Source: Kappaphycus alvarezii (lineage: Eukaryota > Rhodophyta > Florideophyceae > Gigartinales > Solieriaceae). From it: 64,000 nt of DNA. Position 1 is the first letter of the stretch. Every line of letters begins with the position of its first letter. The notes under the pieces are model-generated. The model was not told the DNA's origin. It ran no database searches and was given only the letters and a program-made list of their open reading frames with translations. Of the stretch, positions 51,931-61,689 are shown piece after piece. The position numbers were made by a program, and so were the translations under genes. The stretch is taken from assembly GCA_002205965.3 (NCBI GenBank), contig NADL03000635.1:248001-312000 (forward strand), in the 5' to 3' direction.

Positions 51931-52437
51931 GGGGTAAATTGGGTTGGTTTACTGTGAGTAATGGAAAGGTTGGGAGTCCTCTGTACTTGTAATGAAACCA
52001 CTGGCAGGACCCATATTGCAATATATAGGTCTTCGAAAAGTAGCCGTCTTGCATCCCTAATCAGTAAAGCATCGCAATTTTCCCCCTTCTAAACACCCCC
52101 TGCACATCACGAAGCCGAATAACAACCACGATATCTTTCAAAAACCAACCCATTTTTCTCTTCGAAACCCGTTCCATTGCGTGACTAGCGACAGTTCTCA
52201 TGAGCCCCTACGACGGCGAACACCGCCGGAGTCCAGCCTCCAAGCGTTTAAATGGGGGAGCGCAGGGGGTTCGTTTACTGTATTGCTACGCTTACTGATA
52301 CCTAGTCAACTGGGGGAAATGTTTGGGTGGTTTACATTTGAAAGAAACGAACGGCTAAGTTCCGGAGTTGTCCAGATAGTGACTACGTCGTGAATATGAG
52401 TTAACATGTGCGGCAGACCGCCACTCACCATCGCTAC
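51931..52437. other. Repeat-derived, no gene recognised
   Basis: A LINE motif AATCAGTAAAGCATCGCAATTTTCCCCC lies at about 52060-52087. A 70-residue ORF at 52181-52393 is unrecognised. Confidence 0.35.
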
Positions 52438-53037
52438 TTACTGAACCACCGCCTCGGCAAGGTCTAGCTCCTCTGCTTGGTCAACTGCGTCATCGACGCC
52501 GTCGCCGTCTTCAGAGTTGAAGTAAGACCAATCCATCCATGTCAAAGGCACCCAGAGGTACATAGTTCCGTAGGGCCCCGTGAGAGCCAGGCCGGTGGCC
52601 ATCTCCGTCCTCGTAATAACCTCACCCCCGCGCCCAGTTGACGTCTGCCCATAGACGCCTTCGGGGGTATTTGTGATAGCGGCGGCTTCCAGGGAAGATG
52701 GGGGCTGCTCATCACCAGATGGTGGCAGGCGTGAGGGGTTGAGTAGACACGGATTCTTGACCTTGGGCTTACTTGCGTTCACTTGAGACTTAAGACAGAT
52801 GGCCAAGTGAAGAGCAGCAAAGTCTCGTCTTGCGCGTTGTGCAGTAGTGCGATTCCCGGCGAAAGGGGGGAAGAAGAATCCACCATCACAACCGTGGCGA
52901 GCCATGAGTGTAATCGCTTGAATGACTTCCGCTGTGAGTGCGATACTTATATAACGTGGCCGTGAGGGCACTGGAGACGTACGGAAAGGTTCGGGGGTTT
53001 TGATGCAAAGGCACGCCGAACCAGCCGTCATGTCCAA
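52438..53037 (-). CDS. Unrecognised 199-residue ORF
   Basis: The longest undamaged minus-strand frame outside the transposon genes. The start is uncertain: ATG 53037 lies in a plus-strand LINE tail (53005-53205), so ATG 52905 (MARHGCDGGFFFPPFAGNRT) may be nearer the original start. The middle is Pro/Ser/Lys-rich; the C-terminus is acidic (YFNSEDGDGVDDAVDQAEEL, DLAEAVVQ) after an aromatic stretch (MYLWVPLTWMDWSYF). No signal peptide, membrane segment or known motif. It could be a host gene truncated by the LINE or an ORF of a mobile element. Confidence 0.35.
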   Translation of the reverse strand: MDMTAGSACLCIKTPEPFRTSPVPSRPRYISIALTAEVIQAITLMARHGCDGGFFFPPFAGNRTTAQRARRDFAALHLAICLKSQVNASKPKVKNPCLLNPSRLPPSGDEQPPSSLEAAAITNTPEGVYGQTSTGRGGEVITRTEMATGLALTGPYGTMYLWVPLTWMDWSYFNSEDGDGVDDAVDQAEELDLAEAVVQ

Positions 53038-53207
53038 TGCTGCCTGCTTGATGGCGGGCCTGAAGGTAGCATTTTAGGGAGCGTAGTTCCTTCCCCATTA
53101 CTGTGTCACTATACCTTTTTTTAGTCGATTGTGGTTGTCTGGAGAACCACGGGATAGATCGGATATACCTTCCAAGAGTAAAACACCCAAACCTTTTCCC
53201 TGGTACC
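53005..53207 (+). mobile_element. LINE 3' end with ORF2 tail
   Basis: MQRHAEPAVMSNAACLMAG then LKVAF and stop (TAG 53077). The 3' UTR is the clearest in the window (CCCCATTACTGTGTCACTATACC, TAGTCGATTGTGGTTGTCTGG, GGGATAGATCGGATATACC), ending CCAAGAGTAAAACACCC, AAACCTTTTCCC at 53174-53203. It joins a minus-strand LINE-C directly. Confidence 0.7.
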
Positions 53208-54140
53208 GAAGTCGCGGAGCTCCTGTTGAGGGGAGGAACCGCAACGGGAAGCAGCGAAGGAAGCAAGGCGGCGGAAAGAAACCTTGCCGTCGTCGCCAAA
53301 GGCGCCATAGATATCAATCCCGACGTGGGAGAGGAGGATATCGTTTTGGTTGCAGTAAATGCCGTAATGACGATGTTTCTCGCGCTCTGCCAGTGTTTCG
53401 GCAGCGCCTGCGGTAACCGTACTTGGCGAAATGTGGCGGCGTGCGGAGGGGTGGCAACAGTAACCGCGACGGCGATATCGGTACTGGGAAGCCCGTAGGC
53501 TGCGGGTATGTAAATGTCCATTCGTAGAGCGGAGGACTCCGAATGCGCAGACGAGTTGGGAACCTGGTAGAGGAGCGGATGCTCGACGAGGGCGACGATC
53601 CCAACTTCCTTGCAGGAGCGGGCAAGAACGTTGCGGAGGATGTGATGACGACGAATCATTCCGTCTTCGTATTTGCAGGTCAACGCGTGTTGACCACTTG
53701 GATCTAAGACGGGTGCGATGTCTGCCGAGCGCCGGAGCAGACCGGACAGCGATTAGATCCAGGGAATAGTGCGATGCCGAGACCGAGAGCCAGGGCGACT
53801 TTCCACGTAGAAGAGGACATGTACGTACCGTGGTGGGGTGAGGAAGCGAAGAGAAAACAGATGAGGCGGAGGATGTGCGCACGGAGAGGAGCCGTGCTCT
53901 GTCGTGGGCTGCCGCGGACGAGAATAAGCTATCGGACTTTGATAGCATGAGTTCAGTTGTGATCGCAGACTGGAGCCTTTCGCCGGGGACCGGCGATGAA
54001 CAACGCTCGAAAAGAGCCGTAGCTGTAAGCGACCAAGACCGCTGCGGGTGGCGGGAGGATAAGAGCGAGATGGCGGACCGAGAGATCTCTTCCAGGTGGC
54101 GGTCCTGGGAAAGAGTTAGCAGGTAGGAGAAAAGTCCAAA
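53208..54140 (-). mobile_element. LINE-C ORF2 3' portion
   Basis: On the minus strand: DPSGQHALTCKYEDGMIRRH, ILRNVLARSCKEVGIVALVE, MDIYIPAAYGLPSTDIAVAV (53700-53480), then EREKHRHYGIYCNQNDILLS and VGIDIYGAFGDDGKVSF, RLASFAASR (53400-53260). The D-x-x-G-x-H-A-L-x-C motif and following HxxLR are the post-RT cysteine-histidine region of this LINE type. At least two frame changes. It is the uninterrupted counterpart of 39341-40415. Confidence 0.65.
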
Positions 54141-54147
54141 AGAATCA

Positions 54148-54310
54148 ATTACAGAGGGAAGGTTTGGGCGTTTTACTCTTGGAAGATATATCCGATCTAT
54201 CCCATGGTTTTCCAGACAACCACAATCGACTCAAAAAGGGTATACCGACACAGTAATGGGGAAGGAACTACGCTCCTTAAAATGCTACCTTCAGGCCAGC
54301 CATCAATTAC
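54148..54310 (-). mobile_element. LINE 3' end
   Basis: Reverse complement of the tail at 53040-53205 with few differences (GGCTGGCCTGAAGGTAGCATTTTAAGGAGCG, ATATCTTCCAAGAGTAAAAC, GCCCAAACCTTCCC). With 53005-53207 it forms a long inverted pair around LINE-C. Confidence 0.65.
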
Positions 54311-54480
54311 AGATGCTGCATAAGCAGCCTTGGTAATGTGTGAAGTTTGCAGGAGACCTAGACCGCCCATTGAGAAGGGGAGAGAGGCTTTGCAAGGTTG
54401 CACATTTGGACTGTACGTACACCAGTGATAAACTACAATTAAATTTGAGAGGCTGGGGTTCCTCAGGATCATGGTCTGCC
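54311..54480 (-). mobile_element. LINE ORF2 fragment (post-RT region)
   Basis: PCKASLPFSMGGLGLLQTSH then ITKAAYAASVIDGWPEGS on the minus strand: the 'LPxxxGGLGL...AAY.AS' block that follows RT in this LINE family. Confidence 0.55.
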
Positions 54481-54593
54481 ATTGGGCCGATGTACAGAAC
54501 TGTACTGTAGGGTGCGTTAATGTTTAAAGAACTGTCGCAGTGATTACCACTCCTATCCACGTGTATTTTGAGATAAATTATTTGAACTTTTTT

Positions 54594-54668
54594 GTTCCTG
54601 CCGACAACAAAATTTGTTGCATAGGCAGGAACAAGAACATTTGCTGTCCATTTAATGAACAGCAAATG
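54594..54668. repeat. Two adjacent hairpins in block C
   Basis: GTTCCTGCC (54594-54602) pairs with GGCAGGAAC (54624-54632), with ACAACAAA / TTTGTTG inside. CATTTGCTGT (54638-54647) pairs with ACAGCAAATG (54659-54668). Blocks A and B have one arm only. Confidence 0.55.
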
Positions 54669-55330
54669 CATGCTGGCCTCCCTTCCACCTTGTGGTAGAT
54701 TGGAGTGCCATCCACAGCTTTCGACGCATCGTACGGTTTCGCAATTGGCTTGACAATGATACGATGTCTACGCTCCGGTACAAATTTACTGGATACCAAC
54801 CCACATATGTACCACAGTAAATTAACCCCCCATTTACACAATGCATGAATGCTCCTACCCGCTTTATCTCGACTTATGGTAAGACTACAGTCGCTAATTT
54901 ATAGCTTCTCCGAGATATTGTAATTGCCATTGCAAGTCAAAAACAGATCACGGTCTTTACACTGCCGCCTGCAACGAGTTTCGCTTGATGCCTACTGCTG
55001 TGGATCACCGGTCTTCACAGTAAATCCCAGCGCATTTGACAAGTCTTGCAAGAGTAATAACAGTGTTCCCAAACCTTTCCCTTGACAAATCCGGGTAGAA
55101 TAAACATGAAAAGAACATGTGTACCACTGCAGTTTTGTTTTCAACTACTCTTGGTTTAAATCTGTGGTTACGCATGCTTTGACCTTGCTGAAGTAGTGTA
55201 TTCTTTTTCCTCTACATTGCTGTTCATCTTTCCTGTCCTCAACTACTGCTTGAAATGGGGGTAAATTGGGTTGGTTCTATGCGCATGGTGCGAAACTTGC
55301 GTGCACTATGAGAGAATAGGGAGTGTTTTT

Positions 55331-55375
55331 ACTGCGAGACTTCAGAGGGCTGAATATGCACATAAATACACAAGA
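55331..55375 (+). promoter_or_regulatory. Conserved leader and TATA-like box of secreted-protein gene C
   Basis: ACTGCGAGACTTCAGAGGGC then GCACATAAATACACAAG. Same order and spacing as at genes A and B, about 120 bases before ATG 55488. Confidence 0.45.
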
Positions 55376-55487
55376 ACAACGACCAGAGCAAATTCTGACG
55401 TACCAATATCTTCAGCGCAACTCAGTCGCAGCAAAAACTGCATCGTTGTTCAAGCATTCAAGCATTCCAGTCAGTAACGCCACAAAA

Positions 55488-56002
55488 ATGAAGTCAGTTT
55501 TTTCTGTTGTCATTCTAGCTTCCATCTTGACGGCTTCGATGGCCATGTCGATGAGCAGCCTTGAAGCCGCTGGCTTTTCCTTCCAAGGTCCTCCGTCTTT
55601 GCTTGAAAGTATGAACATTTCGATTAGTGATAGCCCCTCGGAATTTTCAGCAATTGGCCCCAGAACCCGGATGACGATATGCCGTTCGAGTCTGCCAGTC
55701 CCATTATTCCGATCGAAAATCCCTGTTTCGGTCCTGGATCTGGATCTGGTACGGTGATATCGCCAGTCACGCTTGGATTCTCCCCTCCCGGTGTCTCGTC
55801 GTGCCTCTCGATTACTGGACCGCCATCCACTTGTCTCTGTAGTTACAGGTGCAGCACGATAGGGTCAGTCAAAGAATGTTTTTACAGTTGCGGTTCAATC
55901 GAAATAACAATATCTGGATCTGTCGGGTTTTCTTGCAACATTGTGGGGCAGCAACTTACATTCATGTGCCCTAACGCTCGGGTCCCGGTTTGCTCTGCAT
56001 GA
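55488..56002 (+). pseudogene. Small secreted cysteine-rich protein, paralog C (frameshifted)
   Basis: The signal peptide MKSVFSVVILASILTASMA and the NISISDSP region are intact. Compared with paralog A, one base is missing near 55665-55680. The frame therefore runs out at 55757, while the homologous C-terminal half continues in another frame to 56002. That half keeps all ten cysteines: NPCFGPGSG, SCLSITGPPSTCLC, YRC, ECFYSC, SCNIVG, FMCP and final VCSA. The downstream half shows no extra stops, so the lesion may be recent, or it may be a sequencing error. The ATG at 55488 matches paralogs A and B. Confidence 0.65.
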
Positions 56003-56129
56003 GGAATGCCCCGTGAGTAACTTCCATTAGTCGCATCAACGGGTTGGTCCCAGAATGACCTGTAATGGGAATCCAATCCATCTCATCCTATTTATTCTAT
56101 TCCTGGTTCATGTCGCAGCCTCTATCAAT

Positions 56130-56300
56130 TATCAACATCTATTGACCTGCTTGATGGCTTGCCTTAAGGTGGCATTGAGGGAGCGAAATTCCTCCCCTAT
56201 TATTGTGTCGCATGCCCTTTTGAGTCGAGTGTGATTGTTTGAAGTATTTAGGATAGATCGATTATATCTTCTGAGATTAAAGCACTCAAACTTTCCCCTC
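56130..56300 (+). mobile_element. LINE 3' end in block C
   Basis: GACCTGCTTGATGGCTTGCC, TTAAGGTGGC, CCCCTATTATTGTGTCGCATGCCC, GGATAGATCGATTATATC, ending GATTAAAGCACTCAAACTTTCCCC near 56276-56299. Colinear with blocks A and B. Confidence 0.6.
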
Positions 56301-56789
56301 TACATCTGTTTGTTTGTGCAGAAGAACGCGAAGGCGCATGCAGATCAACGAGGGTACACACCTTGGTCGATTAAGATTCACGATTAAGTTCGCACTGAAT
56401 GCTTCCCTTGCTCGTTTATCTTTAAAGCTTTCTCAAAGATGGGGGGGGGAATGAAGTAGTTTACTTCGTCGTCTGACACTTCTAGCGAGGGGAATCTAAA
56501 CGGAGTTTGGAGGGAAGGAAAGGAGAAAACAGAAAGCGGTCTGGGCCTCCGTGACTCTGTGGCTACATCGACGGGTCAAAGATTGCCTTGTCAACCCTCA
56601 CGTTACGAATTCGTACTTCAAATTGTCCATTATCGACTGGTTCTACTTCATCTGTTCCTTTAAAGTTAGTTATTTCAGTACCATGTCCAGTTCACGTTCC
56701 GAGCCCTTTCTGTGGTAAGATCTTTATTGAGTACGCAAATAAATTGTGAAATTGATTCCAACAATTTCACGGGGGGGAGTTTGGGTGCT

Positions 56790-57010
56790 TTACTACGGCC
56801 TACTTGATGGCTGGCCTTAAAATGGCCTTCTAGGGAGCGTACTTTCTCCACCATTACTGTGTCGCCATACCTTTTTGAGGCGATATCGGTTGTTGAGAAA
56901 ATTTCGCGACAGATCGAATTTAACGTGCAAGAGGGGGAATTTTTGGGTTATTTTAATGTATGGAAGATGCAGTCGCTTGTATGCACGGCGCTGGGAGTGC
57001 TTTGTGCGGG
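56790..57010. mobile_element. Tail-to-tail LINE ends in block C
   Basis: The plus-strand tail (CTACTTGATGGCTGGCCTTA, CCACCATTACTGTGTCGCC, CAGATCGAATTTAACG) meets the minus-strand tail (GGGGGAATTTTTGGGTTATT, TTAATGTATGGAAGATGC) near 56930. Same structure as 11220-11420. Confidence 0.55.
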
Positions 57011-57420
57011 ACAAGTAATACTGTACAGTACTTGGGTAAACTTAGCACTTGGTAACACGGCGGTGTTGGATCTTTACGAGTCCAACTACGTAATGATGAT
57101 TACATAATGGAAGGTTTACTCATTAATTTTCTTCAATATATGATTACAACGTGTGGAAGGTATTAAATGACAAGAGAAAAGCACCGAAACCTTCTCCTCT
57201 CTAGAGACACTACGGACTGTCCAATCAAAGCCCAAGCCTATCAATTATTGCCATACTTCGACCTGCAGTTGAGGAATTCGAAAAAGAGTTCGCCTTGCTG
57301 TGAACCTCTCCAATGCCATCCGCCTCCTGGAGACGGTCCGTGGTTATCATGTTCGCGATGACATCAACGTGCTAGGCTTGTACGCCTTTTATATTTCATA
57401 AAGTAAAGATAATTACAGTT

Positions 57421-57940
57421 TTTCTATCACGGTGCTCCTGGAGAATGGGGAACTGTCCAGGTGTCCTCCATTGAGTCAAATGTGATTCCAACCCGAGTCG
57501 AAAGGTTGGTGTGTGATCCCGGTCCCCTGAAAGCTTCCTGTTGGTGGGACCGCTCGGTCCCCCCATTATGCATTTGAATAAAAGGTCACCTTTTCCCCCT
57601 GTTGGTGGAGTTTGCTACCTTTGTGGAATCCGCGTTTTTGACCATTTCTATGATTGATTTTATTACTGTAAATACTACACGTCTAGTTGCTGTACGGCAT
57701 GTTATTTCGCGACAGCTTTATCTAGTTATATTTTATTATTGTTTTGCGAGCACCTGGGCCACCCATATCCATCCCATAACCATTTGATGTAACCTCTTCA
57801 CATTTACATCTCCGTCTGGGAATGTCGTGAGAGCAGGTCTCGACTCAAAACGGTCTGCGCGCGGCAGCAATTGACGCGGTAGGACGGAACGCCTGTGTTA
57901 TTACAAATATACATACAGTAGTCTTAGAGAAGGGCCGGGG
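57421..57940. other. No gene; contains a LINE 3' end
   Basis: CATTTGAATAAAAGGTCACCTTTTCCCCC (57572-57600) is the same subtype as 24421-24449. A 61-residue ORF at 57602-57787 is unrecognised. Confidence 0.4.
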
Positions 57941-57944
57941 CCAT

Positions 57945-58045
57945 CTTACGAGTATAGTTTATTTTGAGCTTGTCTGGAAAACCATGGGATAGATCGGATA
58001 CATCTTCCAAGAATAAAACACCTAAACCTTTCCCGCACATTTTGA
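57945..58045 (+). mobile_element. LINE 3' end
   Basis: TTGTCTGGAAAACCATGGGA, TAGATCGGATACATCTTCC, AAGAATAAAACACCTAAACC then TTTCCC at 58010-58034. Identical subtype to 53174-53203. Confidence 0.6.
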
Positions 58046-58390
58046 GCTATGCTATTTGGTCCACGTGTGCAGCTTCAGTGATTGGTCGTAGCACGCAACT
58101 GCGTGTTGCCCCCCCGCTCAGAATAACGCCAGTTGTTTGTTAGAAAGAGTTTTGAGCGACACTTTGGCCACAACTTGAAATTGTGTCCAGAGAACCTCCA
58201 TTCGCAGGGTATGAACAGTAAGTGGTTACCCTACTAACAGTAATCCTAGTCTTCGATTGCTCTTGGCAGGAAAATTACAAAAGTACAGTATACCAACCCA
58301 TTTAAGTAAATACCTCAAAAACCCAAAGCTGGTCAATTTTAGTGGCCTTGCACGTCGCACTTCCCTAGTTTCTATTCGACAAGGCACCGT

Positions 58391-58427
58391 CATCAATTGA
58401 TTACATTGTTGTAATAATCAATTGATG
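58391..58427. repeat. Hairpin with 13-bp arms
   Basis: CATCAATTGATTA (58391-58403) and TAATCAATTGATG (58415-58427), directly before the 5' truncation point of a LINE-C copy. Each arm contains a smaller palindrome, TCAATTGA. Confidence 0.6.
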
Positions 58428-58429
58428 AA

Positions 58430-58775
58430 ATGGGTATTGCATTGTTGTAATGTCATCGTCATTACGGCACTTACTGTAACCAAAACGATATCCTCCTCTC
58501 CCCCGTCGGGATTGATATCTACGGCGCCTTGCGCGACGACGGCAACGTTTTTTTCCCGCCGCCTTGCTTCCTTTGCTGCTTCCCGTCGCGGTTCCTCCTC
58601 TCAACAGAAGCTCCGCGACTTCGTTACTCGTTTTGCTTTTAGTCTCCAAATAATGCAGGCGCGACAGGTTTCTATCCGCCGCCCGCATCCGTAGTTAATT
58701 TATGAATACCCTCCGCACGCTTCTGTGCAACATTGTACAACCCACAAAGATTTACCACCAGTTACTCTTACGCAT
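58430..58775 (+). mobile_element. LINE-C 3' fragment
   Basis: Colinear with 40090-40415 and with the reverse complement of 53380-53210: CATTACGGCACTTACTGTAA, CCCGTCGGGATTGATATCTA, then TTTAGTCTCCAAATAATGCAG and GAATACCCTCCGCACGCTTC. 5' truncated, as is usual for LINEs. Confidence 0.65.
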
Positions 58776-58789
58776 CTCTGTGCATCAGC

Positions 58790-60790
58790 CTATCTATCGT
58801 CCGCAACGCCAGTCCCGCCGCGGATGCCTTCGACGCTCCATAGAAGTCTGGCTACCAGGCGCTGTACGGAATTGCTCTCACTGACGCCGGGGGCTCGAGG
58901 ATAGGCGGCCGGGGTGCTTTGGAGAGGTCTGCGACAAACAACCGTGTTTGCGAGTCGTGCCAAAGGCACTCGTGGATCACACACAGCTCATGGATCAGTG
59001 CGTGGTCGCCGCACTGATCTATGAGTGCCGCGCATCTCCCCTTGTGGCATTTTGAAGCGAGAGGAAACAGTGGTGCCCTGAAATAGAATTGCAACCACGT
59101 CTTATACCTGCTGTCCGAGATGTAGGTGCCCAGGCCTGGAGCCGGTTGGCATGAAAGCCAGTCCTTGCAACCATCTACTGACAACGAGACTCCGAATGCC
59201 ACAGTTCTCTCATTCCCCTTTGTCATGGCGTCAAAGGCCCTTTACTCAACTGGGCGAGCGAGTTGCCCTTGCCCAAACCGCTGCTTTGAGTCTATAGCCG
59301 TGAACTGGACAAACTTCTCGGGTGCCACTTGCTCTTCCACTCGTCATGAGCCCGAACTGCGAATGTGTAACATTGCAGAGCAGTGTTCGGTAGCACAGGG
59401 AGGAGGGTAGAGCACAGGGCACATGTGAGGGACACGGAGGAAAGGAAGGCAGCCGCCGCAGCCAGCTTAGCAGAGCGGAGCCCGATACCAAATGTTGGCT
59501 TGCGGGGCTCAAAGGGCGCATAGGAAGTTGAAATTCCCGAAAAGTGTCGGCGTCCAGAACCCTGCCCACCACCCGCCGCAGCGTGTCTTCAACAGCGGTG
59601 TCGAATTCCGCAGCTCCCTTGAGAGTGGAATAAAGGAGAACTACACGTAAGAGGTAGTTGATCCGACATACAACATAGCAGGTCCGCAGTAGGTGGAGAG
59701 CTACATGAGTATCCTCCAGAGGGTTAAGAGGGATTTGAGGAGAGGCTGTAACGAAGTGACCTGCGTTGTGAACTCGCGCTCTATGATTAGGTCTGACCCG
59801 GTGGGAGCGCGGAGCACTTTGTTCCCGTCGTCATAGTTCTGCAGAAGCTCATATGGGAGGGACTGCTGACCAGGTATGGTCGGGATGGTTGGCCACCAAC
59901 CGGCACACTTATCGATGCAGAGGTCTAAACCCAAACTGCGCAACTCCGGGGAGGAGAGGAACTGTAGCGCCGTTCGAACGGCTTCATGGGTGCCAACTAC
60001 AGTATATACCCATCGTCAAGTACCACAGATGTAGGAGTACGGAAAGCCCGCCTGTGGTGTTACCCACATTTTCCAGGCAGATTTTGAGTTCCAACGTCAC
60101 TTCTTGCGAAACACAGAAGATACAAGTCCTTTATCGCGTCTTCCGCCAGAAGTAGGCTGGTGCCCGTCCCTATCTCTACCCTCGGAGGATGGCACCCGGA
60201 CGCCCACGCGCTGTTAACCGACGTCGCACGCATCGTCGCTACGAGGGCAAGGGAGACCTACGCAGAGGTCAAAGAAGCCTTAATGAAGGGTCATGCCGCA
60301 GCGGCAGCGATGTCAAATGCGGCGTGCCTAATGGCCGACCTCCAGCCAGTTTTCTAGCGTTTTGATGGCTTCCCGCCATTCCTTCACATTGTAAGCCTTT
60401 ATCCACATCACGACATCCCTCAGGGAACAGCTGACCATATTTTTCATGGATTAAAAGCACCCCAAATTTCCCCTTCTTGCAGCGTCACTTCTTGCAGCAC
60501 AAGGGAGAATTAAAGTGGACCCAGCGGATCCCCGTGCTGCACGACAACCACGCTCCGTAGCATATCATCCCCACACCATAGATGACCCCGGTTTACCGAG
60601 TAGGTGTAATGGACCCAAGGGAAGAGCTCCGGGAATCTCTGTTCGACCTCCGTCAAAAACGCACTGCGGCTGACCAAGTTAAAGGCGTTTTGAAGGTCAT
60701 CGGTTAACAGTCCATACTCCGCCGATTCACCATGCTCCTCGTAAAGTCACCTTAAAGCGTGGAGAACTGGCTCAGATCCTCCTGACGTTG
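58790..60790 (-). mobile_element. LINE-D with reverse transcriptase, split by another LINE
   Basis: The minus strand from 60790 reads LLTDDLQNAFNLVSRSAFLT (RT motif A), PWVHYTYSVNRGHLWCGDDM, VVVQHGDPLGPL (motif B) to 60484. After the nested insert (60108-60483) come QEVTLELKICLENVGNTTGG and WYL, then in a shifted frame DDG-type motif C near 60020. Next are LGLDLCIDKCAGWWPTIPTI, KVLRAPTGSDLIIEREFTTQ, EDTLRRVVGRVLDADTFREF, and the post-RT motif ALIDQCGDHALIHE (about 59020) with PPILEP near 58890. A one-base loss splits the YLDD-equivalent. 5' and 3' ends are not resolved. Confidence 0.7.
60096..60495 (+). mobile_element. LINE insertion with 12-bp target duplication
   Basis: GTCACTTCTTGC at 60096-60107 and 60484-60495 flanks 376 bases inserted in LINE-D RT. 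The insert reads LVPVPISTLGGWHPDAHALL, TDVARIVATRARETYAEVKE, MSNAACLMADLQPVF stop (60355), then a 3' UTR ending GGATTAAAAGCACCCCAAATTTCCCC (60448-60473). 5' truncation plus a 12-base duplication is the signature of target-primed reverse transcription. This copy has the best-preserved ORF2 tail of its type in the window. Confidence 0.8.
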
Positions 60791-61689
60791 ATACTCCCAA
60801 CTGTAACCACCCAGCACAGACGAAAACAATGCCCAGATGATGCTCGGGGGAACAAGAAATAAACGACCAAACTGTTGAAAAATTTTAGAAAATAATGGAC
60901 GGTGCATCTGATTTTTTGATTTTCAGCTACTGTAAAGCACCACAAATAAACTCAGGCGCATCTGCTGCAACATATACTGCGTAGAAAGTTGGAATTGGTT
61001 GGGTTCGTTGTTGTTGCTCCGGTCAGTCAGAGCGACGTCTGGAGTGTCCTTTATAAAGAGAAAGATTGTCGAGGGCGGCTAGAGAGTTTCGGCAGCTGAG
61101 AAGTAGTGAGCGTTCCTACTGGCCACCATCCTCTTGTCCGAAGGTGCTTTCAAGGAAGGTGCTGGTCAATATTAGAATAGCTCCTGACTGAGCTGCATAA
61201 ATTTGGCTCTTCCGTGAGCTACTGTACGTACGAATAAAAGGCCATCTGTTCCCCTGTACGTACCAATATTTCAACAAGCACCCTCGGGAGAACAAATGTT
61301 CAGTATACATAGTTCATGTCTGTTGCTGGTCCTTAATTAGGCGGCTTCAATTTCCACTTTTTGGATACTAAATTTTCACGCTGCTGCTGCTGCTTTTCAG
61401 AGTGCGTTCCTGCTGCTGCCATAAAGTGTGGAATTTCAACAACAGGAGCATTCTATGCACGTAAATTGAGTCGACTTGAAACCACTTTCTGCTGCTGCTT
61501 CCAGAACTCCTGCTACGTCAAGAACTACTGTTGCTGCTTCTAATACTGGTGCTGCTGTTTCTAAAAGTCCTGCTGCTTCTGCTGCTGACTCTGCTAAAGT
61601 TACTAATATTGGAGTCACCAATTCTAAGATTCAAACATCCACATTCGAATCATTCGACCCAATACTTCTCTGCTCATGGGTTTTGTTAA
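60791..61689. other. Repeat-derived and CTG-rich sequence, no gene recognised
   Basis: A LINE motif GAATAAAAGGCCATCTGTTCCCC lies at 61232-61254 and a weaker one near 60935-60950. 61380-61600 is rich in GCTGCT runs, giving Ala/Ser-rich (+) and Ala/Glu-rich (-) frames that look like low-complexity artefacts. The 3' LTR of the following copia element should lie here but I could not delimit it. Confidence 0.4.

Larger units (their letters stand above)
54500..57420 (+). repeat. Segmental duplication block C
   Basis: Third copy of the block, uninterrupted in its 3' flank. It provides the empty site for acidic copy 1 (56053-56075). Its upstream part (54520-55150) matches 7560-8100 but contains an extra fold-back stretch at 54590-54840. 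Confidence 0.7.

Noticed and set aside
53103..53498. 131-residue plus-strand ORF resembling an ankyrin-like repeat (EVAELLLRGG)
   Set aside because: It overlaps LINE-C ORF2 read on the other strand, where family motifs are clear, and starts in a LINE tail.
61376..61620. Ala/Ser- and Ala/Glu-rich ORFs as a gene
   Set aside because: They arise from GCT-rich low-complexity sequence on both strands, with no conserved feature.
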